Notes: generated by a model not told the origin, from the letters alone. A stretch of DNA of 64,000 nt from Zelopaecilomyces penicillatus (GCA_005765155.1 VCCP01000006.1:2244501-2308500); one strand, 5' to 3'; shown: positions 23,601-36,010, counted from the first letter of the stretch. Numbers and translations are program-made.

Positions 23601-26428
23601 GAGTCATCTGAGGGGTCATGCTTGGGGAGTGGACATGCCCATGGAGGTCGAGTGATGTTGACCTCGAAGATGGAATAGACGTAGAGCGTGCAAAGGGACC
23701 TTGTTTGAGCAAATCCGGTGTTGAGTCCGTGTTCTCGCTGTTCAGCGCGCGTTTCTGTCGCCCTACCAGGCCCATTCGCGAGAGACCAAAGTCAGTCAGC
23801 TTCAGATGCCCCTTCTGATCAATTAAGAGGTTGTCTGGTTTCAAATCTCGATGAATGACGCCTCGTTCGTGGAGGTGCTCTACTCCAAGAACAACTTCTC
23901 CGAGATACTTGATCACCCATTCCTCTGGTAGCCCTCCGAGCACTTTGATGAGCGAGGCACAATCGCCTCCGTTGAGATATTCCATGACCAGATAGAGATA
24001 GTCTTTACTGGAAAACGTCCAGTAGAGTTTTGCCACAAAGTTGCTTTGTCCTTGCCACATCATGATAGCTCGCTCAGCCTTAACGTTCCCGACTTGATTT
24101 TTGGCGACCATGTCTGCCTTTTTCAAAACTTTAATAGCGAAATACTCCCCGGTGGATTTCTTTTTGGAGAGATAAACACTGCCAAAAGCGCCCTTGCTGA
24201 TCGGTTTGATGATCTCAAAGTCTTTGATCGAAGGCTGCGTGGGGCGGGGCTGTGGAGGCGGCTGGTTAGCATGTAAATGCGGCGAGGGCGGTGGTTTCAT
24301 TACAAAGTCCGAGATAGCCGCGGACGACTGTCTCCTGTGGTGTCGGGTTGGATGCGTAATTGGTGAGCTGAACTCGCTACTGGCAAACATTGGCGATGCC
24401 TCTGGTGACGCCATACCATCTTGGGAACCAGGTAATACTCTAGGCTTGATGCGTAAAGGAGATGATGGCTGTGTTCCACGTGATGGAGATTCTTGACGTC
24501 TCGGAGAGGATGTGTCAGGAATTATCAGACTCCGTCGATGACGTTGTCGAGTGCTTGCTGCCCTTCTAAGATCCCCAAACTCGGAAATGGGAGATTCCGT
24601 CCGAGGCGCGTTCCGCGAAGCGACCGAGGAGGAGCGAAAGCTCCCCTCGCTCTCTGCTATGTCGCTTTCGCAAAGTAGGGTTGACCCTCGTCGTGCATCT
24701 CGAGACTGACCTACAATTCCGCTGCCTCCCATATGTGACCTTGGAGTAGGGCATTCTTTGGGACTACTCGACCGGGTAGATGCAACAAACGATGTTGGAC
24801 GAGATCGGATCGAGCGAGCGGAGGATAGGTCAACTTGACGCAGAGCAGCAGCCAGGGCTGATGGGCTATGTATAGACTTTGTCAGAGGTTCGTCTTCAAT
24901 ATGACCATGCGGATCCACAGCAGGATCTGCTTTACCCTCGACATGTTCGGAGTACTCAAGCTCACGCTCGTCGACTTCATCTTCAGTAGAGTCGCTGAAT
25001 CTGCCAGCAGCAATACGAGCCGCCTCTCTCATCGCTTCCTCGATACAGTCCTGAACAAGAACCGCAAACTCGATTCGGATTCGCTCAGCATATTCAATGA
25101 TTCTTCGGTGGCGGAAGACAGCATCAATTTTGGCCTTTGCAACTTTCTCGGTGTCGGCACACAATAATGCTAGGCCTTGTTCCTGCTCCAATGTGTTGGT
25201 ACTCGGTGACTGCCACTGTAAAACTTGTGATATCCTCGATTCAGATTGTGGGGACTGTGTGCGGAAATCCCAGTTGCCTTGCTGTGTCGAACTTTCTTTG
25301 ATGGCAGGATTACTGACTTCGATAGAAGTATCGCAAAGGTCCATGAGAAGCTCGACTATGCGGGCTTGAGGTCGTCGAATGGCGAATGAGCGGGCTCTAG
25401 CATGCCCAAAACCACCAGTTCGCTCCCTTGAGCGAGCCAAAGAAGTACCCGGAGATGACTGTGTCGAAGGAGGGGGGCCAATAGGCATGCCTTTATACTC
25501 AGCTACAGGAAGGTTTTGTTGGTCTCCCGTCATGGATCTGCTTTTCCGGCTTTCTAAAGCATCGAGAACTTTGACTATCTCGTGTCGGTGTTCTATTAGA
25601 TTCTCTTGCGCCATCTGTACATCCATCTCAGCCCGATGCTCCTGAAGGCACAAGTCGGTATGTTTTTCAAACCACCAGCATGGTATATGACGCTCGCAGA
25701 TACGGCAGAGTACTGGTGGTGGTGGACTTTGTTGTTCTTGATCTTCTCCGGCAGTTTCGGCGAGTTGGGTGAGATAACTAGCAAGAACCTCGGCGCCGGA
25801 CCCAAGCGAATCGACAATTACATCAGGTAAATCGATTTGGACCTCGTGGGGAATCCATGGGCGAAGCATCCACATCGTCTATATTGTGGTGTTAAAGAAA
25901 ACATAACGATGGCAATGAGGTGATGGGGATAAACATAGGACTTACATGGCTTTCCCCACCTGAAGCACTGTCATAGACCATGATGCCTTGTGCCTCAAGA
26001 TCAGCGAATTGAGGGGCAAGTTCATGAGAACTGAGATCCTGCATAGTATCGATAGATCGCAGTTTAGATAGCAGACCCAGTTGGGTTGTAAACCGAACCC
26101 TGTGACTCTTAGAATCATCCGTCTTCATCGACTCAACTATATCGGTGAAAATGGACTTATTCTCGCTAGCAATTAAATCGGAGATAGGGATGCCGTTGAC
26201 AGTGTCAGAGGGAGTCCCGACAACGTCTGTCCACGACGGACTAACCCATTTGATGGTTCCATCCATATTGAGATCTACAATTGTATTGAGTGTTTGCTCA
26301 GCGGCCTCACGAAGTTCTTCACGCTCCTCCCGGATATCCTGGCTAATAGACCTGGCCATGATTCCGGCTTGCTGGGAGCGTAAGGCGGATAGAGCTGGCG
26401 ATGCCAGCGTTGCAGAAGGCGAATCCAT
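20632..26428 (-). CDS. RIM15: RIM15-type protein kinase (PAS, C2HC finger, AGC kinase, receiver domain)
   Basis: Two exons, 26428-25946 and 25878-20632 (donor GTAAGT, acceptor ATATAG, intron 67 nt, phase 0); product 1909 aa. Order: N-terminal PAS-like domain (about residues 40-140, with MDGTIKWVSPSW); a CRICERHIPCWWFEKHTDLC zinc motif from residue 219; Ser/Pro-rich linkers; an AGC/Greatwall-type kinase from about 714 to 1150 with SKGAFGSVY, K744, HRDLKPDN (D839), DFG (D857) and GTPDYLAPE near 1038; and a receiver domain at about 1508-1624. An insert of about 175 residues separates DFG from the GTPDY motif, as in the MAST/Greatwall group. In yeast Rim15 is held inactive by TORC1, PKA and Pho85 and drives quiescence through Igo1/2; stress survival and development roles are inferred here. 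The receiver's phosphoacceptor position is Glu1560 (FDVIFLEYRLP) rather than Asp. Confidence 0.93.
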
Positions 26429-28983
26429 AGCTATTTCGATGGTTTAGATTGCTGCCAAGAATATATCAGAGGGCCTGGTCAAGCCTGGCAGCGAGACTGG
26501 GAACCAATGGCCTGTCGGAGAGGGATAGAGAATGAGGCAAGCGGCGGGCAGGTTGAATTCCGGAGACAAGACCGAGGGTCTGGCGACAGAGCCAGAACTA
26601 CAGACCCCGGAGGCTCGAATACATGACTGGAGGTCGCCGGCGTAAGCGTGATGTCTCTCGCGCTGGCGGGTAGGAATTGAGTCCAGCAAAGGGCGAGGCC
26701 GGAGATTGACTGGATTGGCAGAATGAGCGGGCAACTGGCTCGATGCTGAGCTGACCCGGCACAGTTCGAATCCGTCGGTTGCGGCGGAATTGTCGATGAG
26801 AAGGAGGTAGAAGAACCGTCGTGCAAAGAGGCTATCACCATCGAGGCACGGGCAGACAGACGGCGGTCGAACTATCAGCCAGCAGAGCCCAGGCCCGGAG
26901 ACGATTCACGGCGGTTGTTGTAGCCAAAGCCAGTCGTGGTCGCGTTCCCTCCCCATGACACATTAAGCGGGGAACACCAGAAGCTGTGGACCAATCATGA
27001 CACACCATCTCCCTTGGCCGCTGCGCCCTGGCTGTGGTGGCTCAAGGTGTACAGTGGTTTATCCGAGCAGCGACAGCACTATAGTCTATTGTTCAAGATC
27101 TAGGCTCACATCCGTCTGGGTAAAACGGTGGCCACCAGCATCGTACGAAGTAATGCTACGAATAGGTACTGGGGACTTAAGTAGATATTAGAAGTTAAGA
27201 GTGAGTATGAAGATACCCAAGGTAGGTACTAATCTCACTGAGTGCATGGTACTAAAAAGCCTGCAACATTTACAACTTCAAGTAGAGCCTGTTTTGCTCC
27301 AAAATCTGTCGAGTTACTGACTCGTTCATTACTGTCTGTGACGAGAGCCGGCACGGCACGGAAAGTATAGAGCGCATGTAAAGCGACCATGACCGTATCT
27401 AGATGTCTTCAATGTGATGAAATGAAATTTCAATCGAATGGACAATGTTATGATGGAGGATATCTTCTGCTCGTACCTTGACGCACTGCGCAACCGATGT
27501 CACCCTCAAATACCTCACTAACATTGGTGTGCCACATTGTTGATTGGTACAGGTAGCTAAGGTGGTAGGGTAGGTACAGGTTGGACAAACGTACAAGTTG
27601 CACTGTGAACAACAACTCCCCTTGCGAAATTCTGCCCTCTGGAAAGTTTCTTTACATACCTATCCACCACGAGACTGCATTACTGTGCACCTTACCCTTC
27701 CCAATGGGCGTGTGGGAGACTGCACAATAGCTCCATTCCTTCAAGGTAGGCAGGTTTCCATTTGATCTCCCCCACCGTTTCTGTGCCGACTTCACGACGC
27801 TCCCACAAATTCACTCCCACACCCACCTGCTGACCGCCCAGCATGCAAATACTGCATTGGCGCTCACGGTGCATCGTTGGCTCCATCGCCGTCGCTTCGC
27901 GCGGCCGTTTAATGAGGTTCTTGAATGTAAGAGAGCAGAAAGTGGCACGCAGTTGTATTCGCCTAGAGGGTACTTGTTTCGCACTTGCCATCAATCCAAT
28001 GTGAGCCAGATTGCTGACCTGCAGGTAGGTGATACATGGCAACACACCCGGTTACAACGACTCGCAAATGGCCAGACTCGAGTCTCCACAAAGTTTTATA
28101 AGCTCCCGGTGGTAGGGAGCTTACAGTGCGGGGTAATCCCCTCTTGTTACCATGTTCTAGAATTGAAAGGGTTCGAATGGCTTCTCGCACAAAGAACGAA
28201 GGCAGTATAATGTCCGACATGGCAAATACAAAGCAGCATATGCCTCTGCGACTGATACCTTGACCACCGATGACATACCTTTGCCATGCTGGTGTCAATG
28301 CATTGAGTACGTGGCAGAGCGTAAAAAACCCCCAACATAGGGAACGTACTTCACATGAAGACTTCGCCCTTTCGCTTAATACATTGGATGGTTGTGTGGT
28401 GGGCATTCACCAACCTGGTAGTTCGTTCGTAGCTCAGCCACGGTATGCAGCGACTTTGCCCTGGAAAGCCGTCCCAGCCAACCCTTATCATGTGTCCAGC
28501 CGAACACCGTAGGTTATCATTGATTACGAGGTACGCCTCTTGCAAACGCGGACGTCGTTCTTCTGGACGTGGACGACCGTTGCATCACAAGCCACAGCCA
28601 GTAGTACCCATGTAGCCCTTCCGGTTGTTCATTCAACTTGTGATGGACATGTCACATTCATGATTTGAGAGAAATGCCCGCAGGGGCTGCAGTGGACACA
28701 CATGCATGATAAACTGTTTAGTTCTCGCCCTTGATTTGTAACTACTAAACATTCGTATGTGTCATTTCAATACCCGAAGCACGTAGACAACAATATGGAA
28801 ACCCTCTTGTAAGAAGAAAAACATGCCTGCAATATCCCCGAATAGGATTTCGTGCCATGGAACTCTCCTGCAAGATACCATATGAGTCTCTCCGTCTTTA
28901 GAGCTTCCTATCCTCCTTCAAAACCGTCATCCAAAATGATTTTCCCACCAACGCCTAGTAATGACAAGGGCCCAATTCATTTA
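26429..28983. other. Intergenic region upstream of the RIM15-type kinase
   Basis: Holds the kinase promoter/leader (26429-about 27000, GC-rich) and the 3' flank of the acyltransferase. Several GGTAGGTAC-like motifs (27217-27232, 27549-27575) lie in it. A Met-initiated minus-strand frame around 27692-28045 does not resemble a known family. No gene supported. Confidence 0.55.
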
Positions 28984-30117
28984 TCAAGTCAGAATTGGGC
29001 CTGGAAGATGGATCCCTATTGATTCTTCGTGACACTGAGCTGGTTCCGGCTGTCCTCCCTGGGTAGGGTTTGTTGTTGGAGTAGAGTCTGGCAGTTTTGG
29101 CCCGAAATGCTTCTTCGATAACCACTCTTGCCTCTGAACCTCGAGCCATTCGTCCTTCTCTAACCACCTTTGCTCCAGCCACTTGGCTAAATCTCCATCA
29201 CATTGAGGCAAGGACTCAATTGGGAACCGGCGGGCGTGTACGTGAAACTTGAACCCAGCTTGCTCACTCAACCTTGGCATACTCAAAGTATCCCACATGG
29301 ACGGGGCCTTCTGGAATCTATCACCGTGCTGGTACGCAATAGTGAAGTCGTACACTGCCTTCACGTGCGGGGCCTTTCGGAGATGCTGAACCGTGGCAAC
29401 AAACCCTTTGGTTCTGGGGTACAGAAGATGTAGGGGATGGGGCCGATCCGTTTTCTTGCACCAGGCCTCTGATGCTTCATGCTTGGTCTTGCTAAAACGA
29501 GTAGCCTCGCTGAAACTGATGAGCCCTGTTTTGGGAAGGTTTGCGTAAGCCCACCAAGATCAATCTTATCTATTGCATTGATGGAAGAACCAGCACGTAC
29601 ATGTAGGATAGCCCTCATTCACAATCTTGGAGAAGACGCGATCCAGCTCAGACTTGTCCTTCAGCCAGTTGCGACTGACCATGGGCATGCCCAATGCCCA
29701 AAGCCCCCAACCGAGAAAGGGCACAAGGCGAAGCTGGATTTTGGCAAAATATCGGCAGCGACCTAACATGGCAGCTCGCTGAGCTAGAGCTTGAATCATA
29801 TAGAAGTCGCACCAGGCTACATGATTGGCGACAACAACTGCGGATTCACCGGGTGGCAGCGTATCGCCAGAACAGACAATATTCGCCCTGTTGGCTTTGA
29901 CGAATATGAGTTGGATCCACGCCCAAACGGAAGCAGCAACTTTGGACGAGGCATTATACACAAATCGCGGGGCTAGTAGTTTGAGGGGCAATAGCGACGA
30001 TAGCAGGACATCGGCCAGGAGCAAGTACAAGAGCCATGGTGTCGTCAGAGTAAGACCGCGAACAAGCCTGAGGAGAGATCTTTGGTTCGCCATGGCAGAC
30101 ATTGCATTTCTTGGCAT
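28984..30117 (-). CDS. Membrane acyltransferase, AGPAT/LPLAT family (lysophosphatidic-acid acyltransferase-like)
   Basis: Two exons, 30117-29601 and 29525-28984 (donor GTACGT, acceptor AACAG, intron 75 nt, phase 1); product 352 aa. The N-terminus has a long hydrophobic segment (about residues 20-50). The acyltransferase motif I is NHVAWCDFYMIQ (catalytic His and Asp, NHx4D), motif II is GMPMVSRNW, and the intron-spanning GYPTWLISFSEATRF gives motif III as SEATR, where FPEGTR is usual. The layout (YPRTKGF..., then AVYDFTIAY) matches the AGPAT3/4/5-LCLAT branch. The likely reaction is acyl-CoA transfer to a lysophospholipid at the ER or mitochondrial membrane; the exact acceptor is unknown. The Gly-to-Ala change in motif III is worth noting. 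Start could be Met1, Met6 or Met9; all precede the membrane segment. Confidence 0.85.
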
Positions 30118-32013
30118 AGAAATGACAGGGTGTAAGTGATGTGATGCTTTTAATATAGCTCACCACGGTGAAGACATGCTCGATGGTCATACTGGCGCAG
30201 TGTGAACGCGGATCGTAGGCCGAGGCATTTCATGGCATGATTGACCCTCTTCTGAGAGCAATCCTTTGGCGTCATGCGCCAACACTTTGTCACTAACTAC
30301 TTTGAACCTACTTTGAACCTTTTGACGGGCCCTTGCGCTTATATTCTGGCCCTAACTTGATATCTCACTCACACAACGTTGCCGATGTCAGCCTTTGGGG
30401 TAGCCTCTGGTGCAGCCACTGTGGCGGGAGATTTGTTGTGGAGTGGTGGAGAGTCGTGAGATTTTTCGTCACCGGAAAGAGCCGCGCCTAGACCTACTAC
30501 CTGTAGGTTAGTACTAAGGCACCGTACTACACCTCCTAGATACCAAAGTAGTACCTAGGTAAGGTAGGTAGGTAGGCAGTTACCTGTAATTACTGTTTAC
30601 TGCTACTGATGGTTGCCCAGTGGACAAATGGTAGCCCAAGTACTGTTACATCTAGATGTGGGCAATTTTCTGTACCCACTGAGGCTTGTCGTTGAATGCC
30701 GGAGTTAAAGCCGCATGCACAAAGACCCAGTTCGTGCTGCAAGGGAGGCTATTTAGGTATGGATGTGAGAGTGGGCTGGCACAGAATTGCAAATGTGTAA
30801 TACTTTGTACTCCGTATATGGCAGATTTATGGCCTTTTGTTTCGTATGATGATATCAGGGGCAATAAGGACGTGGTCTCACTGTGCCCTTTCCGGACATG
30901 TACCTGAGGTACATATTCTCCATTATCTGGTACATCATCATGTCTTGCTAGAGGTAGATGTACCTGAATGCATGGGCATTTACTGGTAGGTAAGTGAGTA
31001 CTACGAGATATAAGATGCCCTGAGACTGTTCTCTAGTATCCACTTCGTACCCAATGTGCTCTATATGGGTGAGACAAGGGTATCAAGCTACCATCCTAGT
31101 ACTTCTGTCACTTAGCCTGCAAAATGGTAACATGAGACTTGGGAGGTACCCTAGTATCTTTCCATTGATTAAAATTCCAAATTCCAAATTCCTCAGACAG
31201 CGCGCGGCAGTCACTGCTGCACAGCCCTATGCGGCGTTGAGGCTTGAGGATGGGCGGTTGCTGTCAGTGTATCGGCCACTAAAAAGCCCCCCTCTCGCTC
31301 GCAACGCCCAGTGATGCGAGGCAACCGATGGATCACTAGCCGGGCTGCTGCCGCTCCACTGCCTCGCCCCGACCCTTGAAGGCTGGAACCTGTCACCAAC
31401 TTTTGTAGCTAGCAAACCCCGCTGTCACTTCATCTCTCGACCTACCTCACTGCTGATCAACCTGGAGAACTCATCATAACTTACCTTTATGAGATATTTG
31501 CCAGTCTGGCATGTGCTGCCGCCGTCCTGCATCGCTGTTGAGACGCAGGAACCTCCCCTATATCATTCTGCCAATCCTACTGTCGACGCCTAATCTGTAA
31601 CCTCCTAGACGCCCAACTTGGCCTGGCACCCCGAAAGAGTTGATCTTCTCTCTGATTTACACAGCACAACGACGCCCCTCCCTCTTGTGCAGTCTATTTC
31701 CTGTGTGACCTCATTATCTCGGGCGGGCGGCCGTCGAGTTGTGGCCCTCGACCTAGTCAGCGGGTTGCGCTGCGTGGTAGTCGAGGCTCATCATTCGGCT
31801 TCAGGTACGTTTGATCATCGTGTTGGGTCAATGGTGTGCCCCTGGTCTGGCTGTTGGACCCAACCATTGCTCCTCGCCGATTGGCAGACAGGCGCCTCGC
31901 ATTCCATGAATGCTGACCTGTCTGATATAGTGGTACTCCTCACCACTCACCGAAGCTCGTGACGCAGAAAGCCGCATCACATCAGGCATCCCCAACGATT
32001 TCCATCATCCACC
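30118..32013. other. Divergent intergenic region between acyltransferase and bZIP gene
   Basis: Two promoters are expected. Notable are a dense cluster of TACCTAGGTA/TAGGTAGG motifs at 30515-30590, TACTCCGTA at 30808-30816, and a long leader before the bZIP start (about 31400-32013) with CT-rich tracts. No gene recognised. Confidence 0.55.
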
Positions 32014-33442
32014 ATGTCGTCCTCGTTGTCGCCTGAGCATTATGCTGGGAGTGGTGGCTCCCAGGGTTCCCCGGATCCCCAGGATAAGACCATGCTTTCT
32101 AATTTGAATCTCAACTTTCTCAAGAATTTGTCGGACAAGAAAGTAACTCGTGGTATGCTCACTCCATCAGTTACGGTTCCCTTGGGTGCGCATCCCCCAC
32201 TTACTAATGTCCGCCACAGAAGGCAATCCTCCTAAACGACGCGGACCAAAACCCGACAGCAAGCCCGCCCTGACTAGGAGGCAGGAGCTTAATCGGCAAG
32301 CCCAGCGGTAAGTCTCTCGACACCATAGTCATCAAGATGCTAATCTTGCGCTTCTTTTTTTTAGAACACACCGCGAAAGAAAAGAAACCTACATCAAGTC
32401 ACTTGAAGGTGAACTACTTAGAATGAGGGAGATATATACCAGCATGTCGCAAGACAAGGACAAACTTGCCGACGAAAACAAGCATCTCAAGCAACTATTA
32501 GTACAGAGTGGCATCCAGTACTCTAGACTTGGAATGGCAGACGATTTGACGAGCAACCCAAGCATCGGCCAAGCCTCAACTACCACAAGCTATGTGCAAG
32601 GGTCCCAAGGCGCGTTCTCGCCAACTTCACAGTCGACTGCAATGTCAACATCTCCTCCGAGTCATCAATCGACCATGGGCCTTCAAATGCGCAACACAAC
32701 GCCCCAGCCACCGGGTGCTAGAGGCATTGATTATGAGCAGGCTGGTATTGACTTCGTTTTAACGTACGATAATTCCTCTTCGAAACAGTACCTCTCACCT
32801 TCTCAGCGATGAAATGCTCCGTCATTTCACTGCAGGGAAAGTCAAGGGCTGGGCAGTACACACAATAAGGCGGTCTGCTAACGAATACGACTTTTTCGAT
32901 TGATCCTATAGTCTCGAGAAGCCATGCATGTCACATATGCCGTTCCTGATGGATAGAGCGAGCGAGCCTAATGGCGAGGCATGTGGCCATGCCCTGATGG
33001 CGTCTTGCCCCCCGTCACGATTTGATGAGCTCACACCTGATGTGCCCTTTGGAAATATGCACACACACATGCACATGCACGACCCAACCAATCCAGAGCT
33101 GCCTCAAGGAACATGGGAGCTCAGCAAGGCTGATTTGTCGACGCTGATGGACCTCAGCAAGAAACTGGACCTTGATGGAGAAATTACGCCTGTGATGGCA
33201 TGGGGAATTATAATGGTTCATCCTCGGCTTTCAGAGGCGGTTCCGGGTGACTTTGAGAAACTCGCTGAGGACTTAACAAGAAAGGTCCGGTGTTTTGGGT
33301 GAGTCAACCATTCCAGTCTTTCGTTATCGTCATGTTTCATAACTAAACGATGATTAGCTTTGGTGCTGTACTGGAGGAGTTCGAGCTACGAGATGCATTT
33401 GAACACGTGCTCTCCTGCCGGTCTGATGGAATGGTGTATTGA
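32014..33442 (+). CDS. bZIP transcription factor
   Basis: Five exons: 32014-32152, 32220-32307, 32365-32763, 32912-33298, 33358-33442; product 365 aa, all junctions in phase. Two introns cut through the DNA-binding domain. The rebuilt basic region reads GPKPDSKPALTRRQELNRQA followed by QRTHRERK, with the N-x7-R signature, and a leucine-zipper heptad pattern continues through SLEGELLRMREIYTSMSQ and DKLADENKHLKQLL. The middle is Ser/Thr/Gln-rich; the C-terminal half has a conserved-looking block (DFVLTLEKPCMSHM, then a His-rich HTHMHMH run and WELSKADLSTLMDLSKKL). A nuclear DNA-binding regulator of the fungal AP-1-like type is the family expectation; targets are unknown. The exon-3 donor is chosen as GTACGA at 32764 because it gives DFVLTLEKP; a second phase-compatible GT at 32788 exists. 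A branch-like CTAAC precedes the next acceptor. Confidence 0.88.
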
Positions 33443-34099
33443 TGGAAGAAACGTATACATGAAAGACTTTGACCATGAATAGGTTGGATCTATTTCGGGG
33501 CTTGTTATAATCTCATTAGTTTGGCTTGTGGTTACTTATTCTTCCTGTCATATCTATGGATACCAAGGCGTTGAATCGCCGGAGCGTGGACACGCTTCCA
33601 TTACTTTGACCAGCATTATTGTTTCTGTTAATAGACAGGGTCTTTTTTTTTTGGGAGATATATCGTTTTGCTTTCTGTAATCCTAACCACATAATTTTCT
33701 TCTTGTTTTGAAGTATTTATCCGATTACTTAGTGTTTGTACTTTACAGCATAGTATTAGCTCAAAGTAAGTACTCTAAACGCATTATATCACTATTGATG
33801 CTGTTCTTTTTAAAAAACAAAAAAAAAACAAAAACAAATAAAGAACATAAACTTGATGGAGTAGTACTAAGTAAAGGGATATATTTCGTTGATGTGCATT
33901 GCTCTGCTTACAGCCGACAGCTGTTGCCAGCTGCCAACGCGGGGCTTGCAAGTTTTCGGTAGGCCGCCCCACACCCCACCACAAATTCGAATATGGGAAA
34001 CCAAATTCATTCCCCGGGTGGAACGAAGGAAAGAAATAGAAAGGCCACTACGCCGTTCGCGCAAAGGATACCAGAGACAGGGCAGCGAACAACGTCAAA
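33443..34099. other. Tandem intergenic region between bZIP and eIF3d
   Basis: 3' flank of the bZIP gene and promoter of eIF3d. AT-rich with T- and A-homopolymer tracts (33642-33650, 33810-33845). Nothing coding recognised. Confidence 0.6.
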
Positions 34100-36010
34100 A
34101 TGGCCGACTCACTCGACTACGTCAAAATTTGCGAAAGCTGTCCTCCTGGAGATGGCTGGGGCCCGTCGGTAACGACCGAAACCACACTCGATGGTGTGCC
34201 CTACGCTCCCTTCTCGAAGGGCGACAAGCTGGGGAGAATGGCCGATTGGACCGCCGATGGCAAGGACCGTGAGCGTGGCGGACGGATGCAATACAACAGG
34301 AACTACCGAGGTAGGTATTCGGGATGATGAGCAGCTTCAGCAACCAATACCCCAGTGCTGACACAGAACAATTAGATCAGCAGGTGTATGGAGCTGGCCA
34401 CGCCGCCGTCTTCAACGCACCGCCGGCCGAGGACGAAGCGAGTTTTTCCGTTGTCAGCAACACCAGAGACTCAGTCAAGTCAAGATATGGTCGCGGTGCT
34501 GTCTTCACGCGGGGCCGCGGCCAACGCGGTGGCAGGGGAGACACTCGGGGCGGACGAGGTGGCCAGTTCCAACGATCTGGCCCTGGTGGACGACAGGGTG
34601 GCTACGGAGGCTATGAGCGTGGTGGTGGTCGGGGCGGTGCGCCTCGCGGTGGTCGTCGCTTTGGCTGGAAGGATTACGACAAGCCTGCTCGCAACCGTGA
34701 TGCTAGCATCAACATTAAGGCTGATTGGCAGCTGCTCGAGGAGATTGACTATAACCGCCTGGCCAAGTTGAACCTCGAGACAGATGAGGGTGAGGATCTG
34801 GAGGATTATGGTTTCCTCTATTACTACGACCGCTCGTATGACAAGCAGCCGGTCAAAGGTGCTGAGAAGAAGCTCACGGCCATCGACCGCGCCGCCTACA
34901 ACGTCACAACCTCGTCCGACCCTGTCATCCAAGAGTTGGCAGAGAAGGACGAGGCTACAATCTTCGCCACTGACAGCATTCTTTCCATGCTCATGTGTGC
35001 CCCCCGGTCCGTCTACCCCTGGGACATTGTCATTGTGCGGCAAGGAAACAAGATCTTCCTCGACAAGCGCGACAACGCCAACCTCGACATGGTTACAGTC
35101 AACGAGAACGCAGCCGATGCCCCCCTCGACGCTGCCGATGGCGGTAAGGACGTCATCAACCAGCCCGCCGCTCTCGCTGAAGAGGCCACCTATATCAACC
35201 ACAACTTCGCCAACCAGGTTGTCACCGAGAGCGAGTCATCTAAGGTCGAAATGTCTAACAACAACCCTTTCTATAACCCCTCCGAAGACACCGACCCCGC
35301 TGCCAGCAAGGCCTATAAGTACCGTAGGTTCGATCTTTCCACCAACGATGAGGAGCCGGTCTACCTTGTCGTGCGAACCGAGGTCGATGCCGTCCAACGA
35401 AACGCTATCAGCGGCGAGGATCAGCACGTCACCATTAAGGCGCTCAACGAGTTTGATAGCAAGGCTCAGGGCAGTGGTGGTGCTCTGGATTGGAGGACGA
35501 AGCTGGTAGCCCAGCGTGGTGCTGTTGTTGCCACCGAGATGAAGAACAACAGCTGCAAGTTGGCTAGATGGACGGTGCAGAGCATTCTTTCCAAGTCCGA
35601 CGTCATGAAGCTAGGGTAAGCGAGGGTCACCTTTCCCCAAATGAACACGTCTTCCCTCAACCCCATGATTTATTATGTTTGTTTGCTAACGTGATTTTTC
35701 TTTTTCTCTTTTAACTAGATTTGTCTCACGAGTCAACCCCAAATCCAACGACAAGCACGTCATACTGGGAGTTATTGGCTGGAAGCCACGCGATTTCGCT
35801 AACCAGATGAACTTGTCCCTCTCGAATGGCTGGGGTATTGTCAGAACCATTGCCGACATGTGTCTGAAGCGCGAGGAGGGCAAGTTTGTCCTCGTCAAGG
35901 ACCCCAACAAGTCTATTCTCAGACTTTACGAGGTGCCTGCAGGCAGTTTCGAAGATGATGAGGACAACGAGGACGAAGGCGAGGAGGCAGAAGAAGAGAC
36001 CGAAGAGTAG
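34100..36010 (+). CDS. Eukaryotic translation initiation factor 3 subunit D (eIF3d)
   Basis: Three exons, 34100-34310, 34376-35615 and 35719-36010, with consensus splice sites; product 580 aa, close to the usual eIF3d length. It is a peripheral subunit of the eIF3 complex, which loads the 43S pre-initiation complex; in animals eIF3d can also bind mRNA caps. The N-terminus carries the conserved GWGPSVTTE and PYAPFSKGDKLGRMADW elements, then an Arg/Gly-rich segment of about 50 residues, then the conserved core (RDASINIKADWQLLEEIDY, YNVTTSSDPVIQ, DSILSMLMCAPRSVYPWDIV, NNPFYNPSEDTD, GAVVATEMKNNSCKLARWT). The C-terminus ends in an acidic tail of about 20 Glu/Asp-rich residues. Called moe1 in fission yeast. 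The 5' region shows no TATA box that I can identify. Confidence 0.96.

Noticed and set aside
26760..26790. GTTCGAATCC resembling a tRNA T-loop
   Set aside because: No acceptor stem, D-arm or anticodon arm can be built around it on either strand.
27692..28045. Minus-strand frame starting MASAKQVPSRRIQLRA, reminiscent of the beginning of a mitochondrial L33 protein
   Set aside because: Similarity stops after about 15 residues; the rest lacks the family pattern and no splice model rescues it.
34480..35202. 240-codon minus-strand frame opposite eIF3d
   Set aside because: Shadow of the codon bias in the eIF3d exon; Val/Leu-rich nonsense with no domain.
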